Shown piece by piece: positions 5,918 to 15,203 of a stretch of 40,381 nt of DNA (its first letter is position 1; each line of letters opens with the position of its first letter). This DNA comes from an uncultured Bacteroidales bacterium. GTDB lineage: Bacteria > Bacteroidota > Bacteroidia > Bacteroidales > UBA3824. The notes beneath the pieces were generated by a model. That model ran no database searches. It was not told the DNA's origin and saw nothing but the letters and a program-made list of their open reading frames with translations. A program made the position numbers and the translations under genes. The stretch covers positions 1 to 40,381 of the forward strand of contig CALFIU010000020.1 in the NCBI GenBank assembly GCA_937877455.1, read 5' to 3'.

Positions 5918-8875
5918 ATGGACAATAAAACTGTAAATTTACGTTATGTTATAGCAAAAATACTGCTGTGCATGACATTAGTTGTTTTATCGGCATCGGC
6001 CTTTGCTCAAACCAAAGTAACTGGTACGGTAAACGACGAAAAAGGGCTACCGTTACCAGGTGTTACGGTGGTTGTTAGCGGTACGTCGGTTGGTACTATT
6101 ACCGACATTGACGGAAATTATTCTATTAACGTGCCTGCCGATATGCAAAACGGCACTCTTCAATTTTCGTTTATCGGCTACGAAAGTTACTCTGCACCTG
6201 TTCCAGCAGACGGCAAACTAAATGTAAACCTTTTCCCTTCTGTTACGGAATTGGAAGAAGTCGTCGCCATCGGCTACGGCACAAAGCGTAAAGGCGACCT
6301 CACCGGCTCCATTGCCTCCGTCAGCGAGAAGGACTTCAACGGTGGTGTTGTATCCTCCCCCGAACAACTCATCAACGGTAAAGTTGCCGGTGTGCAGATT
6401 ATGAGTAATGGTGGTTCGCCTTCCGCAGGTTCTACAATCAAGGTTCGTGGTGGAGCGTCACTTAACGCCTCCAACAACCCTCTTATCGTTCTCGACGGTG
6501 TGCCGCTCGAAAATGGTGGTATCTCTGGTAACGACAACAACTTCCTCGCTCTTATCAACCCTGCCGACATCGAGAGTATGACAGTGTTGAAAGATGCTTC
6601 GTCAACCGCAATCTATGGTTCTCGTGCATCAAATGGTGTTATCATCATCACTACCAAAAAAGGTGCTAAGGACAAATTGAAAGTCAATTTCAATACCACA
6701 AACTCAGTATCTTTCAAGACCACTCTTGCCGACATGCTTGATGCCGACCAATTGAGAGAGGTCGTTAACTCTGCTGAAACTAAAGCCGTCAAAGGCGACC
6801 TCACTAAGTATCTTGGTGACGCAAACACCGATTGGAACGACGAAATTTATCGCCCCGCATTCGGTACAGACAACAATCTTAGCGTTTCTGGCAACATTGG
6901 AAAAGTGCTTCCTGCACGTGTTTCGGTTGGCTATATGAATCAAAATGGTATTCTTGACAACGATAATACCAAACGTTATTCAGGCAATATCAACCTCAAT
7001 CCTTCTTTCTTGCACGATGATTTGAAAGTGAACTTCAGCATGAAGGCTTCTTGGAACGAAAATACTTTTGCAGACCAAGGTGCAATCTATGGCGCGGCTA
7101 CTTTCAATCCAACACAGCCTGTTTATTCTGGCAACGATGATATTTTCTTGGGTTACAACGAGGCATACAATGTTGGTACAGACGGAACAATCAATAAGAT
7201 TACTTCCGCAGCATCCAACCCTGTTGGTCTTTTGAACTACCACGAAAACGAATCTACTGTTAAACGTTTGGTTACAAACCTTGACATTGATTACACATTC
7301 CCTTTCCTTAGAGATTTGAAAGCCCATGTTACAGGTGGTCTTGACTTTGCAAAGGGCGAAGGACACGAGTATATTCCACAAGAGGCTTACAACAAATACG
7401 TTGAAAAAGGTTATACATACGAATATGGTCCGCAAAAGAATTCCAACAAACTTTTTACTGGCTACTTGAATTACACCAAAAAACTTGATGCTGTTAATTT
7501 TGATGTTACAGCAGGTTACGATTATCAATATTGGAATTCTAACAAGCCGGCTTTCAACTACTACAACATTCCCGGCGATATAACAGGAACATCAATTGAA
7601 AGCGACCAAACTCACGCACTTATTTCTTACTATGGCAGAGCCAACGCCACATTTCTTGGTAAGTATATGTTAACAGCCACTGTTCGTCGCGATGGTACAT
7701 CTCGTTTCTCTAAAGACGAACGTTGGGGTACATTCCCATCAGTAGCTTTGGCTTGGAGAATTTCTGAAGAATCTTTCATGGAAGGTACAAGAGACGTGCT
7801 TAACAACTTGAAATTCCGTATCAGTTATGGTGTTACAGGTCAGCAAGACGGTATCGGCAACTACAACTACTTGCCGATATATTCTCAAAGTGCACAATTC
7901 TACCAATATTTGTGGAACGGTACTCCGATTTCTACTTATTTGCCCTCCGCATACGCCGAAAACCTTAAATGGGAAACTACAAAATCATGGAACTACGGTG
8001 TTGACTTTGGTTTCTTGAACGACAAGATTAACGGTAGCCTCGAAGTTTACACTCGCAAAACCGAAGACTTGATTGCGACGGTTCCTGCAGCCGCTGGTTC
8101 AAACTTCGACAATCAAATCACAACAAATGTTGGCAACGTAAAAAGCAATGGTTTTGAATTTTCCGTTAATTACAACATTCTCAACACAAAAGATTGGGGC
8201 TTGGATATGAGTTTCAATGCCACATGGGAAAAGTATGAAATCACCAATCTTTCAATAAACAACACCGATGAAGTTGTCAACAATCCAGTACGTTATGTAG
8301 AAAAAACAGCTGTTGAATACTTCACCGAAGGACAAACTCCTTACGCATTCTGGGTTTATCATCAACTCTATGACGCAAATGGCAACCCAATTGAAGGCGC
8401 ATACTCCAGCGATAAGTATTTCTGCCATTCGCCCGCACCTGATTGGATGTTCTCATATTCGCTCTCGTTGCGTTACCAAAAATGGACTCTTAGCACTTCG
8501 CTCAGAGCGAATATTGGAAACTATGTTTACAATGCCACCGCAGCAAAAATGGGTGCTATCGAATGTATCCAATGGGGTGATGGTCAGATTAACACACTTT
8601 CAAGCACATATCTTGACACCAAGTTCAAACAACGTCAGTATGAGTCTGACTACTACATTCACAACGCATCTTTCCTCAAGATGGACAACATCAGCTTGAG
8701 CTACAATTTCGGACAGTTGACAAAATGGATGGCTTTGAACGCTACATTCAACATTCAAAATGTATTTACGGTAACAAAGTATGAAGGCATTGACCCTGAA
8801 ATTGCTACTGGAATCGAAGATTCGTTCTATCCACGTCCAAGAACATTCTCGCTCAGCCTTGGATTCCAATTCTAA
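5918..8875 (+). CDS. SusC/RagA-family TonB-dependent outer-membrane glycan transporter
   Basis: The outer-membrane channel that imports oligosaccharides with energy from TonB, capped by the SusD protein. The 985 residues comprise a signal peptide cut near A30 (SASAFA-Q), a carboxypeptidase-regulatory-like domain (about 33-105, with the PLPGVTVVVSGTSVGT signature), a TonB-box/plug region (ELEEVVAIGYGTKRKGDLTG, 111-130; plug to about 250) and a long beta-barrel ending in SLSLGFQF with the terminal aromatic residue needed for assembly. The full length is normal. It is followed after 33 bases by susD and then by a SusE/F-like gene. The linked GH53 enzyme suggests beta-1,4-galactan fragments as cargo. 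Third positions become GC-rich after codon ~108, possibly expression-related codon bias. Confidence 0.95.
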   Translation: MDNKTVNLRYVIAKILLCMTLVVLSASAFAQTKVTGTVNDEKGLPLPGVTVVVSGTSVGTITDIDGNYSINVPADMQNGTLQFSFIGYESYSAPVPADGKLNVNLFPSVTELEEVVAIGYGTKRKGDLTGSIASVSEKDFNGGVVSSPEQLINGKVAGVQIMSNGGSPSAGSTIKVRGGASLNASNNPLIVLDGVPLENGGISGNDNNFLALINPADIESMTVLKDASSTAIYGSRASNGVIIITTKKGAKDKLKVNFNTTNSVSFKTTLADMLDADQLREVVNSAETKAVKGDLTKYLGDANTDWNDEIYRPAFGTDNNLSVSGNIGKVLPARVSVGYMNQNGILDNDNTKRYSGNINLNPSFLHDDLKVNFSMKASWNENTFADQGAIYGAATFNPTQPVYSGNDDIFLGYNEAYNVGTDGTINKITSAASNPVGLLNYHENESTVKRLVTNLDIDYTFPFLRDLKAHVTGGLDFAKGEGHEYIPQEAYNKYVEKGYTYEYGPQKNSNKLFTGYLNYTKKLDAVNFDVTAGYDYQYWNSNKPAFNYYNIPGDITGTSIESDQTHALISYYGRANATFLGKYMLTATVRRDGTSRFSKDERWGTFPSVALAWRISEESFMEGTRDVLNNLKFRISYGVTGQQDGIGNYNYLPIYSQSAQFYQYLWNGTPISTYLPSAYAENLKWETTKSWNYGVDFGFLNDKINGSLEVYTRKTEDLIATVPAAAGSNFDNQITTNVGNVKSNGFEFSVNYNILNTKDWGLDMSFNATWEKYEITNLSINNTDEVVNNPVRYVEKTAVEYFTEGQTPYAFWVYHQLYDANGNPIEGAYSSDKYFCHSPAPDWMFSYSLSLRYQKWTLSTSLRANIGNYVYNATAAKMGAIECIQWGDGQINTLSSTYLDTKFKQRQYESDYYIHNASFLKMDNISLSYNFGQLTKWMALNATFNIQNVFTVTKYEGIDPEIATGIEDSFYPRPRTFSLSLGFQF

Positions 8876-8908
8876 CACCAATTTAATTAAATAACAAAGT
8901 AAATAGAA

Positions 8909-10435
8909 ATGAAAAAATTAGCATATATAGCCGCTTTGGGTGCAATGCTTGGTCTTGGTTCTTGCGACGACCTCGACCAATACCCTACAGTGGAAGTTTC
9001 ATCCGACAAAGTTTATGCTTCGCTGGAAAGTAGCGTAGGAGTTTTGGCGCAGTGTTACATGTCGTTTGTTACTACTGGTAACGGTGCAAATGACTTGTCA
9101 ATCGGAGGCGAGGCTCTGCTCCGCTCGCTCTTCAATCTTCAAGAAGGCACAACCGACGCAATCGCCTACACATGGCTGTCGGGCGACAAACTCGACTATC
9201 TGACCTACAACAACTGGGATGCCAACGACCAGTGGTGCAAGTACGTATGGTATCGTTGCTACGTTACCATCACATCTTGCAACGACTTCATCAAGAATGC
9301 ATCGGGAAGTTCGGATGCAGATATGCAAAACATGGTATACGAAGCGCGTTTCTTGCGTGCCTTGTCGCTCTCTTACATTCTCGACTTATTTGGAAAAGGC
9401 GTAATACCAACCGAAGACCATGCAATCGGAGATGCAAATCTTCCTGAAAAATCAGGCAAGGAGATTTACGACTACATCACTTCTGAATTGGAAGAAATCG
9501 CTCCTCTCATGTCTTCTACTGTTGCATATCCACGCGCCACAAAGGGTGCTGCATACGCATTGCTTTCGAGAATTTACCTCAACTCTAAGGTTTATGCTGG
9601 TGTCGAGGATTACGACAAATGCGTAACTGCTGCCGAAAACTGCGAAAAAGAAGGTTACGTTCTTGAAAGCAAAGACGACTATTGGAAACTTTTCGGTGCT
9701 GACAATCACAAGCACGCTGGCGCAGGCAAGGAAATCATCTTTGCTTTCTATGTTGACGCAGACTACTGCATGACATGGGGTGCTACGACAGGTATCATTT
9801 GTGGATTTGCTCCTAATACTGGTGTAATAAACGATTTGCTTGGCATCGCCTCAGGATGGTCTTCTTTGAGAGCCAACAAGGCTTTCACCGACCTCTTCTC
9901 CGAAACCGATGACCTCCGCTCTACATATTGGTGGAATGGCAACGGAGATTGGAGTCAGTTGGTTTCAATAGAGGACGAACCAACACAAGGTTGGATTTCT
10001 ACTAAGTTCAACAACAATCTTGACGACGGAACTGGCGATGTAAGGGATGCTAACACAACTTGCTCTGCTGACGAACCCATACTCCGCTTAGCCGAAGTGA
10101 AACTCAACAAAGCCGAGGCTCTCTACCGTCAAGGCAAGACTGGCGATGCAAAGGCTGTCTTCGACGAAATCCGTAATCGTGTGGGTGCAACTACAAACTA
10201 CACTCTTGACGATGATTTCATACTTGCAGAACGTGGTCGCGAGTTGGCATACGAATTAGTACGCCGCACCGACTTGGTTCGTTTCAATAAATTTGGCGGC
10301 GACGTCAACTACAACTGGGAGTTCAAGGGCGGCGCGGCCTCCGGCAAGAACTTCGAGGCATTCCGCAACGTGTTCCCAATCCCGTCAGACGAACTTGCTG
10401 CAAACTCCAACCTTACTCAAAATGCAGGTTATTAA
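8909..10435 (+). CDS. SusD/RagB-family surface glycan-binding lipoprotein
   Basis: A surface-exposed lipoprotein that forms the lid over the SusC channel and captures the glycan. The 508-residue protein has a lipobox LGLGSC with the acylated cysteine at C19, followed by acidic DD residues that favour export to the surface in Bacteroidota. It has the TPR-like helical fold segments of SusD (VYEARFLRALSLSYILDLFG; LRLAEVKLNKAEALYRQG; ERGRELAYELVRRTDLVRF) and ends NLTQNAGY, the common family terminus. It sits 33 bases after susC and 26 bases before the SusE/F-like gene, in one operon. Confidence 0.95.
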   Translation: MKKLAYIAALGAMLGLGSCDDLDQYPTVEVSSDKVYASLESSVGVLAQCYMSFVTTGNGANDLSIGGEALLRSLFNLQEGTTDAIAYTWLSGDKLDYLTYNNWDANDQWCKYVWYRCYVTITSCNDFIKNASGSSDADMQNMVYEARFLRALSLSYILDLFGKGVIPTEDHAIGDANLPEKSGKEIYDYITSELEEIAPLMSSTVAYPRATKGAAYALLSRIYLNSKVYAGVEDYDKCVTAAENCEKEGYVLESKDDYWKLFGADNHKHAGAGKEIIFAFYVDADYCMTWGATTGIICGFAPNTGVINDLLGIASGWSSLRANKAFTDLFSETDDLRSTYWWNGNGDWSQLVSIEDEPTQGWISTKFNNNLDDGTGDVRDANTTCSADEPILRLAEVKLNKAEALYRQGKTGDAKAVFDEIRNRVGATTNYTLDDDFILAERGRELAYELVRRTDLVRFNKFGGDVNYNWEFKGGAASGKNFEAFRNVFPIPSDELAANSNLTQNAGY

Positions 10436-10461
10436 TGGTTAAAAACTAAAACGAAACAGAA

Positions 10462-12339
10462 ATGAAAAAAATAGGATTATATATATCGGCGTTTGCCCTT
10501 GCAGTGGGAAGTATCTTTACTTCCTGCGAGGACGACAAGGACACACTAAGCGTCCAAGTGCCATCGGCATCAACATTGGAACAAGATGTAACTTCCGTCG
10601 TAGTTACAGAAGACATACTCGCAGATGTACTTTACACACTAAAATTCAGTGCATCAGATGCCAAATTGGAAAATGATGGCAATGCTGACTTGGGATATGG
10701 TGCATATCTTGTAGAAAGCTCATTGTCGCCTGATTTCTCTGGCAATATCAAGTCGGAAGTCGTGGAAATAGCTAATGGCAACAATACTAAAACCTATACT
10801 GGTGTAGACTTGAGTGTTCTTGCACTCTCCTTGGGTGCAGAAGCGGAAAAACCAACTTCAGTGTATTTCCGTATCAACCACGTCTACAAAGAAAATACTT
10901 CATTAGGTACACTGAGCAACGTTGTGGAGTTGAATCTTACTCCATTTAATGTAATTCCAACTTTGAACGTAGTTTCAAAAGACGGTTCTCAAGTTGTTGC
11001 AAAACTTATTTACAACGAACAAACCAAATTGTACGAAGGCGAATACACCTACACTGAGTGGAACTTCTATTTTGTTGACATAATAACTGGAGAAGTTTAT
11101 GGTTGCGACGATGATTATACAAAGCCCGAAGATGGCGTAAACCGTTCTTACAAACTTGTAAAAGGCCGTTCTATTGGAGATGATTATTCAATGTGGTTTG
11201 ATCCATCAATTCGTCCTGTAACAATGAAAGTCGACCTTGAAAAAATGGAATGGAATTACGAGCGTATTGCAACCGAGAAGAAAGACTTGACTGGAGTAAC
11301 CGTCCTAATGGTTGGTGACGATTTGGGTTGGAATGATGGTTGGGCACCAAGTGATGAAATTCCGGGTGTAGTAGTAACTAAAGATGGTGATGAATATACT
11401 GCCGTATTTGAAAATATGGAGTTGACATCTACTGGCGGTTTTGGATTCCGTGCAACAGAACCTGCCGCAGCATGGATTGGTAAAGGTGGAATCTCTGTTA
11501 GCGAGCCTATTATTGAAGGTGAAAATAATCTTCAAGTATCAGAAACTGGCGTTTATACCGTAACATTCAAAGCGGTAGCCGAAGCCGATGGAAGTATTTC
11601 TTATAGTTTAAGTGCTGAAAAAACAGGTAATTCTTCTAAGAAAGACTTGTCGGGAGTTTCAATATTGATTGTCGGTGGCGATATGGGCTGGTTCGATAGT
11701 TGGAAGGAATCTACTGACGATGTTCCTGGTGTTAAATTCACCACAACAGATGATGTAAACTATACCGCAGTGTTTAAAGATATTGCGTTAACACAAACAT
11801 TTGGTTTCAGAGCAACAGCCCCTGCACCTACTTGGATGGGAGCAAGTACATTTACTACTATCAGTGATAGATTAGGTGTAGATGCAGATAGTGGTAATCC
11901 TTATCCAACTGAATCAGGACTTTATACCATTACAATAAATGCCGTTGCAGAAGATGATGGTAACATAACCTTTAGTTTAATGGCTGAAAAAACAGCTGAC
12001 CTGACCGCTCAAGATTTGACTAACAAGCAACAGGGCATCAAGGGTGCATTTGACGATAATTCATCAGATTGGGTGATTATTGGCAAGGTAGCCCCCGTCG
12101 TCAACGACAATGTCTATACTTATACCATCGCTAGCATTACGTTGGCGGAGAATCAGGAGTTTGGCTTCGATGGTGACCTCACCTGGGTAGGTAAAGGCGA
12201 CGTTACTGTCAATAGCGACCTAATTTCTGAAGATGGAAACGCCTTGTCAGTCAAGGAAGCTGGCACATACACCTTCGTTTTGGTTGCTACAGCAAATAAC
12301 GATGGAACAATATCTTATACTCTTGATGCATCTAAGTAA
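10462..12339 (+). CDS. SusE/SusF-like surface glycan-binding lipoprotein with three tandem binding modules
   Basis: A 625-residue lipoprotein (lipobox ending at C22, then EDDKD). The N-terminal ~115 residues are an Ig-like SusE domain. Three repeats follow: about 275-392 (start DLTGVTVLMVGDDLGW), 394-512 (start DLSGVSILIVGGDMGW) and a more divergent third at about 520-625. Each has a G(D/G)xGW motif or its relic (SSDWVIIGK) at the front, a WIGKGG / WMGAS / WVGKGD motif in the middle, and an NxDGxIxxxL strand at the end. These tryptophans are placed as in SusE/SusF carbohydrate-binding modules. Its location after susD and the linked GH53 gene suggest it binds galactan, although the modules look most like starch binders; specificity is uncertain. 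Confidence 0.85.
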   Translation: MKKIGLYISAFALAVGSIFTSCEDDKDTLSVQVPSASTLEQDVTSVVVTEDILADVLYTLKFSASDAKLENDGNADLGYGAYLVESSLSPDFSGNIKSEVVEIANGNNTKTYTGVDLSVLALSLGAEAEKPTSVYFRINHVYKENTSLGTLSNVVELNLTPFNVIPTLNVVSKDGSQVVAKLIYNEQTKLYEGEYTYTEWNFYFVDIITGEVYGCDDDYTKPEDGVNRSYKLVKGRSIGDDYSMWFDPSIRPVTMKVDLEKMEWNYERIATEKKDLTGVTVLMVGDDLGWNDGWAPSDEIPGVVVTKDGDEYTAVFENMELTSTGGFGFRATEPAAAWIGKGGISVSEPIIEGENNLQVSETGVYTVTFKAVAEADGSISYSLSAEKTGNSSKKDLSGVSILIVGGDMGWFDSWKESTDDVPGVKFTTTDDVNYTAVFKDIALTQTFGFRATAPAPTWMGASTFTTISDRLGVDADSGNPYPTESGLYTITINAVAEDDGNITFSLMAEKTADLTAQDLTNKQQGIKGAFDDNSSDWVIIGKVAPVVNDNVYTYTIASITLAENQEFGFDGDLTWVGKGDVTVNSDLISEDGNALSVKEAGTYTFVLVATANNDGTISYTLDASK

Positions 12340-12375
12340 TAATTGGTAATAACATACACCTCTAACTTAATAACT

Positions 12376-12413
12376 CACCGCCACCGAAAACAAATCGGTG
12401 GCGGTGTTTTTTT
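12376..12413 (+). terminator. Intrinsic terminator of the sus operon
   Basis: A perfect 11-bp stem, CACCGCCACCG (12376-12386) with CGGTGGCGGTG (12396-12406), a 9-nt loop and seven T residues. It lies 37 bases after the SusE/F-like stop codon and closes the susCDE transcript before the next genes. Confidence 0.92.
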
Positions 12414-12471
12414 GTTTGGAAGTTCCATTGTAAAAATGTATTTTTGTAGTTGGACAAAATCTCATTGACTT

Positions 12472-12948
12472 ATGAAAGAATACGGCGGAATATATACAAA
12501 TGATTTAGGCATCGGTGCTCAGTTGTTTTTGGCTCTTGGTGAAATAGCTAACAATGAGAATTATATGCAGAAAACGTTGGATTTTGTAAAAAATATAGAT
12601 AAGCAACATAGTGCCTCTTATACAAAATTGTTAGAACAATTGTCAGATTATCAGGAATATGAACAGAATTGGGATGGTGATGGGGCACTACCACTTAATA
12701 GATATGTCGTCAAAAATTTCAAGTCTGTTTTGAAACAATGCTGTGATGAGAGCATTCTTGACGGTTGGACTATTTTCCCTGCGGCAAATGGATCCTTGTT
12801 ATTTCAGTACAATAAAAAAGAAGGCGGAATTAATATCGGAAAAAATGATTTTTCATATTATAAAATTTCAAGTGGAAATGTCAAAGGCGAAAATAGTCTC
12901 CCATTCTCACCAGAAAAAGTTGTGGAATGTATGAAAGGAATAATGTGA
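12472..12948 (+). CDS. Uncharacterised protein with an NWDGDGA motif (first of a two-gene unit)
   Basis: A 158-residue soluble protein with no signal peptide or membrane segment. I do not recognise a characterised family. The middle has YEQNWDGDGALPL (about residues 62-74) followed by GWTIFPAANGSLLFQY; similar NWDG-GA plus 'P..NGS..F' arrangements occur in small conserved proteins of unknown function near accessory genes, from memory only. It starts 59 bases after the sus terminator and overlaps the next gene at TGATG (12946-12950), so the two are probably translationally coupled and act together. The pair interrupts a polysaccharide locus. A toxin-antitoxin or defence role is possible but unsupported by any catalytic motif. 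Confidence 0.65.
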   Translation: MKEYGGIYTNDLGIGAQLFLALGEIANNENYMQKTLDFVKNIDKQHSASYTKLLEQLSDYQEYEQNWDGDGALPLNRYVVKNFKSVLKQCCDESILDGWTIFPAANGSLLFQYNKKEGGINIGKNDFSYYKISSGNVKGENSLPFSPEKVVECMKGIM

Positions 12949-13391
12949 TGATTGTAGATGACGAAAATGTTGCAAGGGCATTGTTTTCTCCAAAAATGGT
13001 TGTCAACGGTATTTTGCAACCAGAAGCATTCAAGTTAAGGTCAACAATATCAGAAGACTATCTATCAGTAATGCGGATGTCTATTTGTAGTTGGCGAGAA
13101 GATATAATGGCAATTCCTCAGCATAAAAAGCGTATTTTGTATGGTTATGCAAGTTTGAATGTCGGTGAAATAAGAAATATTGTGTTGAATGGTGTAGAGT
13201 TTGACATCATAGACTGTTCAAATAGAACATGTTTGTCCCATGCAGGGATTTTTGTTGTGGTTAATGGAGAAAAACTTGTTGGAGGAAGACTATTGAAAAG
13301 TGTTTCTGATGCTTCTGCACAGGATTTCCTTGAATTGGCGATACAACGCAAACTGGTTGACATTGCACAAAAAAATGTATGTGCGTTGTAA
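12948..13391 (+). CDS. Uncharacterised protein, second gene of the two-gene unit
   Basis: The frame opens at an ATG at 12927, but the ATG at 12948 overlaps the stop of the previous gene (TGATG), the usual form of coupling, so I take 12948, giving 147 residues. It is soluble, without signal or membrane segments. Visible features are ARALFSPKMVVNGILQPEAF near the start, SEDYLSVMRMSICSWREDI, and a hydrophobic core CLSHAGIFVVVNGEKLVGG around residues 95-115. I do not recognise the family. It ends 33 bases before the 3' end of the converging ATPase gene. Confidence 0.62.
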   Translation: MIVDDENVARALFSPKMVVNGILQPEAFKLRSTISEDYLSVMRMSICSWREDIMAIPQHKKRILYGYASLNVGEIRNIVLNGVEFDIIDCSNRTCLSHAGIFVVVNGEKLVGGRLLKSVSDASAQDFLELAIQRKLVDIAQKNVCAL

Positions 13392-13423
13392 ACTTTTTTG
13401 AGGTATTTTTTGTGCATTTCTTT

Positions 13424-14842
13424 TCAAAATAAATCCTCCATCGTAATCTCTTTTTGAGCAATGCTTGAATATTCGTTTTTTACAAGTCCGTAGGTCGTAA
13501 CCATAATAAGATGAATAGTTTTTTTGCATTTGGTTTCGGTAATGAAAACCTGCATCTTTTCGAGCAACTCCGAATGATATTTTTTTGTAATATTGAATTT
13601 TGTGTTCCCAAATTTCATCTCACAGATGTTTATAACATTGTCGGCGCGAGAAATAACAAGGTCTATTTGCGCACCTTTTTCGCTCTTTTGCGATTGCCAG
13701 CACGATACGCGGGTCTGTACGCCGGAGATGCCGAGGGCTTTTTCTATGCAGTTGACGTGTTGCAGACATAGTTGTTCAAAGGCGTATCCCACCCAGGCGT
13801 TGTGTATTGTTGTGCCGAGTTGCAACGTCCAAAACTCCTTGTCGGTAGTGCCGTATTTTTTTATAAACTTGAAATAAAACAACGTATAAAAATCGGTAAG
13901 TTGGTAAATACTATTGCGTTCCTTGTTATTAAACCCGTAGTATTTGCGAATAAAATCGCAGTTATCAAGGTCGTCAAGAATCTTTGTGAGCGACCCACCG
14001 TCGGACAACCCTGTAACCTCTATTATTTCCTTGCGCGACAGCCCCTTGTTTTTTTTACTCAATGCTTCAATTACTTTTACATAGTTGGCACTTTCGTCGA
14101 AAAGCGATAAGTATAGAGCATCAAATTCGCCATAAAGTTTACCGTGCCGCTTAAAAAACATATTGTCAATATTTTGAGCAAGACTAAGTCCGCGCTCCAT
14201 CATGCTTAGATAATACGGCACACCGCCCATCACCATGTAGCATTCCAAGATGTCTTTATTGCTGAGAATGATGTCTTTAGACTTAAAATATTCTTTACAT
14301 TCGGCAAGAGTAAATTGCTTTAAATATATTTTTTGTGTTATTCGGTTGTGAAGCCCACCTTTATTTTTAATGATGTTTTTGGTAATCCATGAAGTTGCCG
14401 AGCCGCATATAATAAGTACGAGGTTGTCTTGCGTGTTGCCATAATCGTTCCAAAAATGTTCCAACGCTGTAACTATGTTGCTTTTGGGCGTAGCCATGTA
14501 GGGCAATTCGTCAATAAATACAACCTTTTTGCCTTTTGAGGTTTTGGCATTATCAAGTAGAGTTCTTAATAAAGCAAAGGCTTCCATCCAGTCTTTCGGG
14601 TCAGGGCATAGCGGTGAACCGTACATCCTTAACGATTCGCCAAAATTGTGCAACTGCTCAGTTTTGTCTTTGAGCGCAAGCCCCGTATGCTTAAAAGCAA
14701 ACTTATTGTTGTAATACTGATTGATTAAGTATGTTTTGCCTATTCTGCGTCTTCCAAATATCACAACAAATTCTGGTTCAGAAGATTGCATTATATTATC
14801 AAGCCTTGCCGCCTCGTTTTTGCGTCCTATGTATCTTGCCAT
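13424..14842 (-). CDS. AAA ATPase of the archaeal-ATPase/DUF234 type with C-terminal PD-(D/E)XK domain
   Basis: A 472-residue cytoplasmic protein. The N-terminal P-loop ATPase has Walker A GRRRIGKT (30-37) and Walker B KVVFIDE (106-112); a winged-helix-like segment follows (about 265-300, LSRKEIIEVTGLSDGGSLTK). The C-terminal domain has E356, D394 and ExK (E408, K410) in GAQIDLVI and NICEMKF, the pattern of a PD-(D/E)XK nuclease fold. Many Bacteroidota and archaeal genomes carry several copies of this family; the function is unknown, with mobile-element or defence roles suspected. It is oriented against its neighbours and lies between the two-gene unit and the GH53 gene, splitting a typical galactan locus. 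Confidence 0.85.
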   Translation of the reverse strand: MARYIGRKNEAARLDNIMQSSEPEFVVIFGRRRIGKTYLINQYYNNKFAFKHTGLALKDKTEQLHNFGESLRMYGSPLCPDPKDWMEAFALLRTLLDNAKTSKGKKVVFIDELPYMATPKSNIVTALEHFWNDYGNTQDNLVLIICGSATSWITKNIIKNKGGLHNRITQKIYLKQFTLAECKEYFKSKDIILSNKDILECYMVMGGVPYYLSMMERGLSLAQNIDNMFFKRHGKLYGEFDALYLSLFDESANYVKVIEALSKKNKGLSRKEIIEVTGLSDGGSLTKILDDLDNCDFIRKYYGFNNKERNSIYQLTDFYTLFYFKFIKKYGTTDKEFWTLQLGTTIHNAWVGYAFEQLCLQHVNCIEKALGISGVQTRVSCWQSQKSEKGAQIDLVISRADNVINICEMKFGNTKFNITKKYHSELLEKMQVFITETKCKKTIHLIMVTTYGLVKNEYSSIAQKEITMEDLF

Positions 14843-14910
14843 AATAATAGGGTTTAAATGTTTTTTTAACGATGCAAAATTAGCATTATTTTCTTATTTT
14901 ACAAAAAATC

Positions 14911-15002
14911 CGTGGCTGTAACTGTGTTTTTTTTATAGTTACAGCCGAATATTATATAATATCTGCGGCTGTAACTATGTTTTTTTTATAGTTACAGCCA
15001 CG
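14911..15002. repeat. Twin palindromic repeats nested in a larger inverted repeat
   Basis: Two almost identical hairpins lie 20 bp apart. Hairpin 1 pairs GGCTGTAACT (14914-14923) with AGTTACAGCC (14937-14946); hairpin 2 pairs GGCTGTAACTAT (14967-14978) with ATAGTTACAGCC (14988-14999). Both have a T-rich loop. The outermost arms CGTGGCTGTAACT (14911-14923) and AGTTACAGCCACG (14990-15002) also pair perfectly, so the whole 92 bp can fold as one. It sits upstream of the ATPase gene on one side and of the GH53 promoter on the other. Confidence 0.8.
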
Positions 15003-15098
15003 AATTATGCAATAGTAATTTTACAACATAAAACTAAATTAATTGTATAGAATCTTTATATCATTGCGACTTTTTCTAAAAAAACACCACAAAAAAAA

Positions 15099-15130
15099 TT
15101 TGCAAATGTCAAGTAAAAAAATTAAATTTG
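15099..15130 (+). promoter_or_regulatory. Bacteroidota promoter of the GH53 gene
   Basis: TTTG (15099-15102), a 20-bp spacer and TAAATTTG (15123-15130) match the Bacteroidota consensus in full. Predicted initiation near 15138 gives a leader of about 65 nt. It shows that the galactanase can be transcribed independently of susC. Confidence 0.7.
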
Positions 15131-15203
15131 CAGAGGTATAAAATATTGGCAAAAGCCAAAATATCATAAGTTTAATTACAAAACCTTTCAATAACTATAA
15201 AAA

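Noticed and set aside
6980..7528. 182-codon minus-strand open frame inside susC
   Set aside because: Antisense shadow of a clearly conserved SusC frame; cysteine- and valine-rich content typical of reverse-frame translation.
14911..15002. Possible CRISPR array
   Set aside because: Only two palindromic units, the sequence between them is itself part of a larger palindrome, and no cas gene is nearby.
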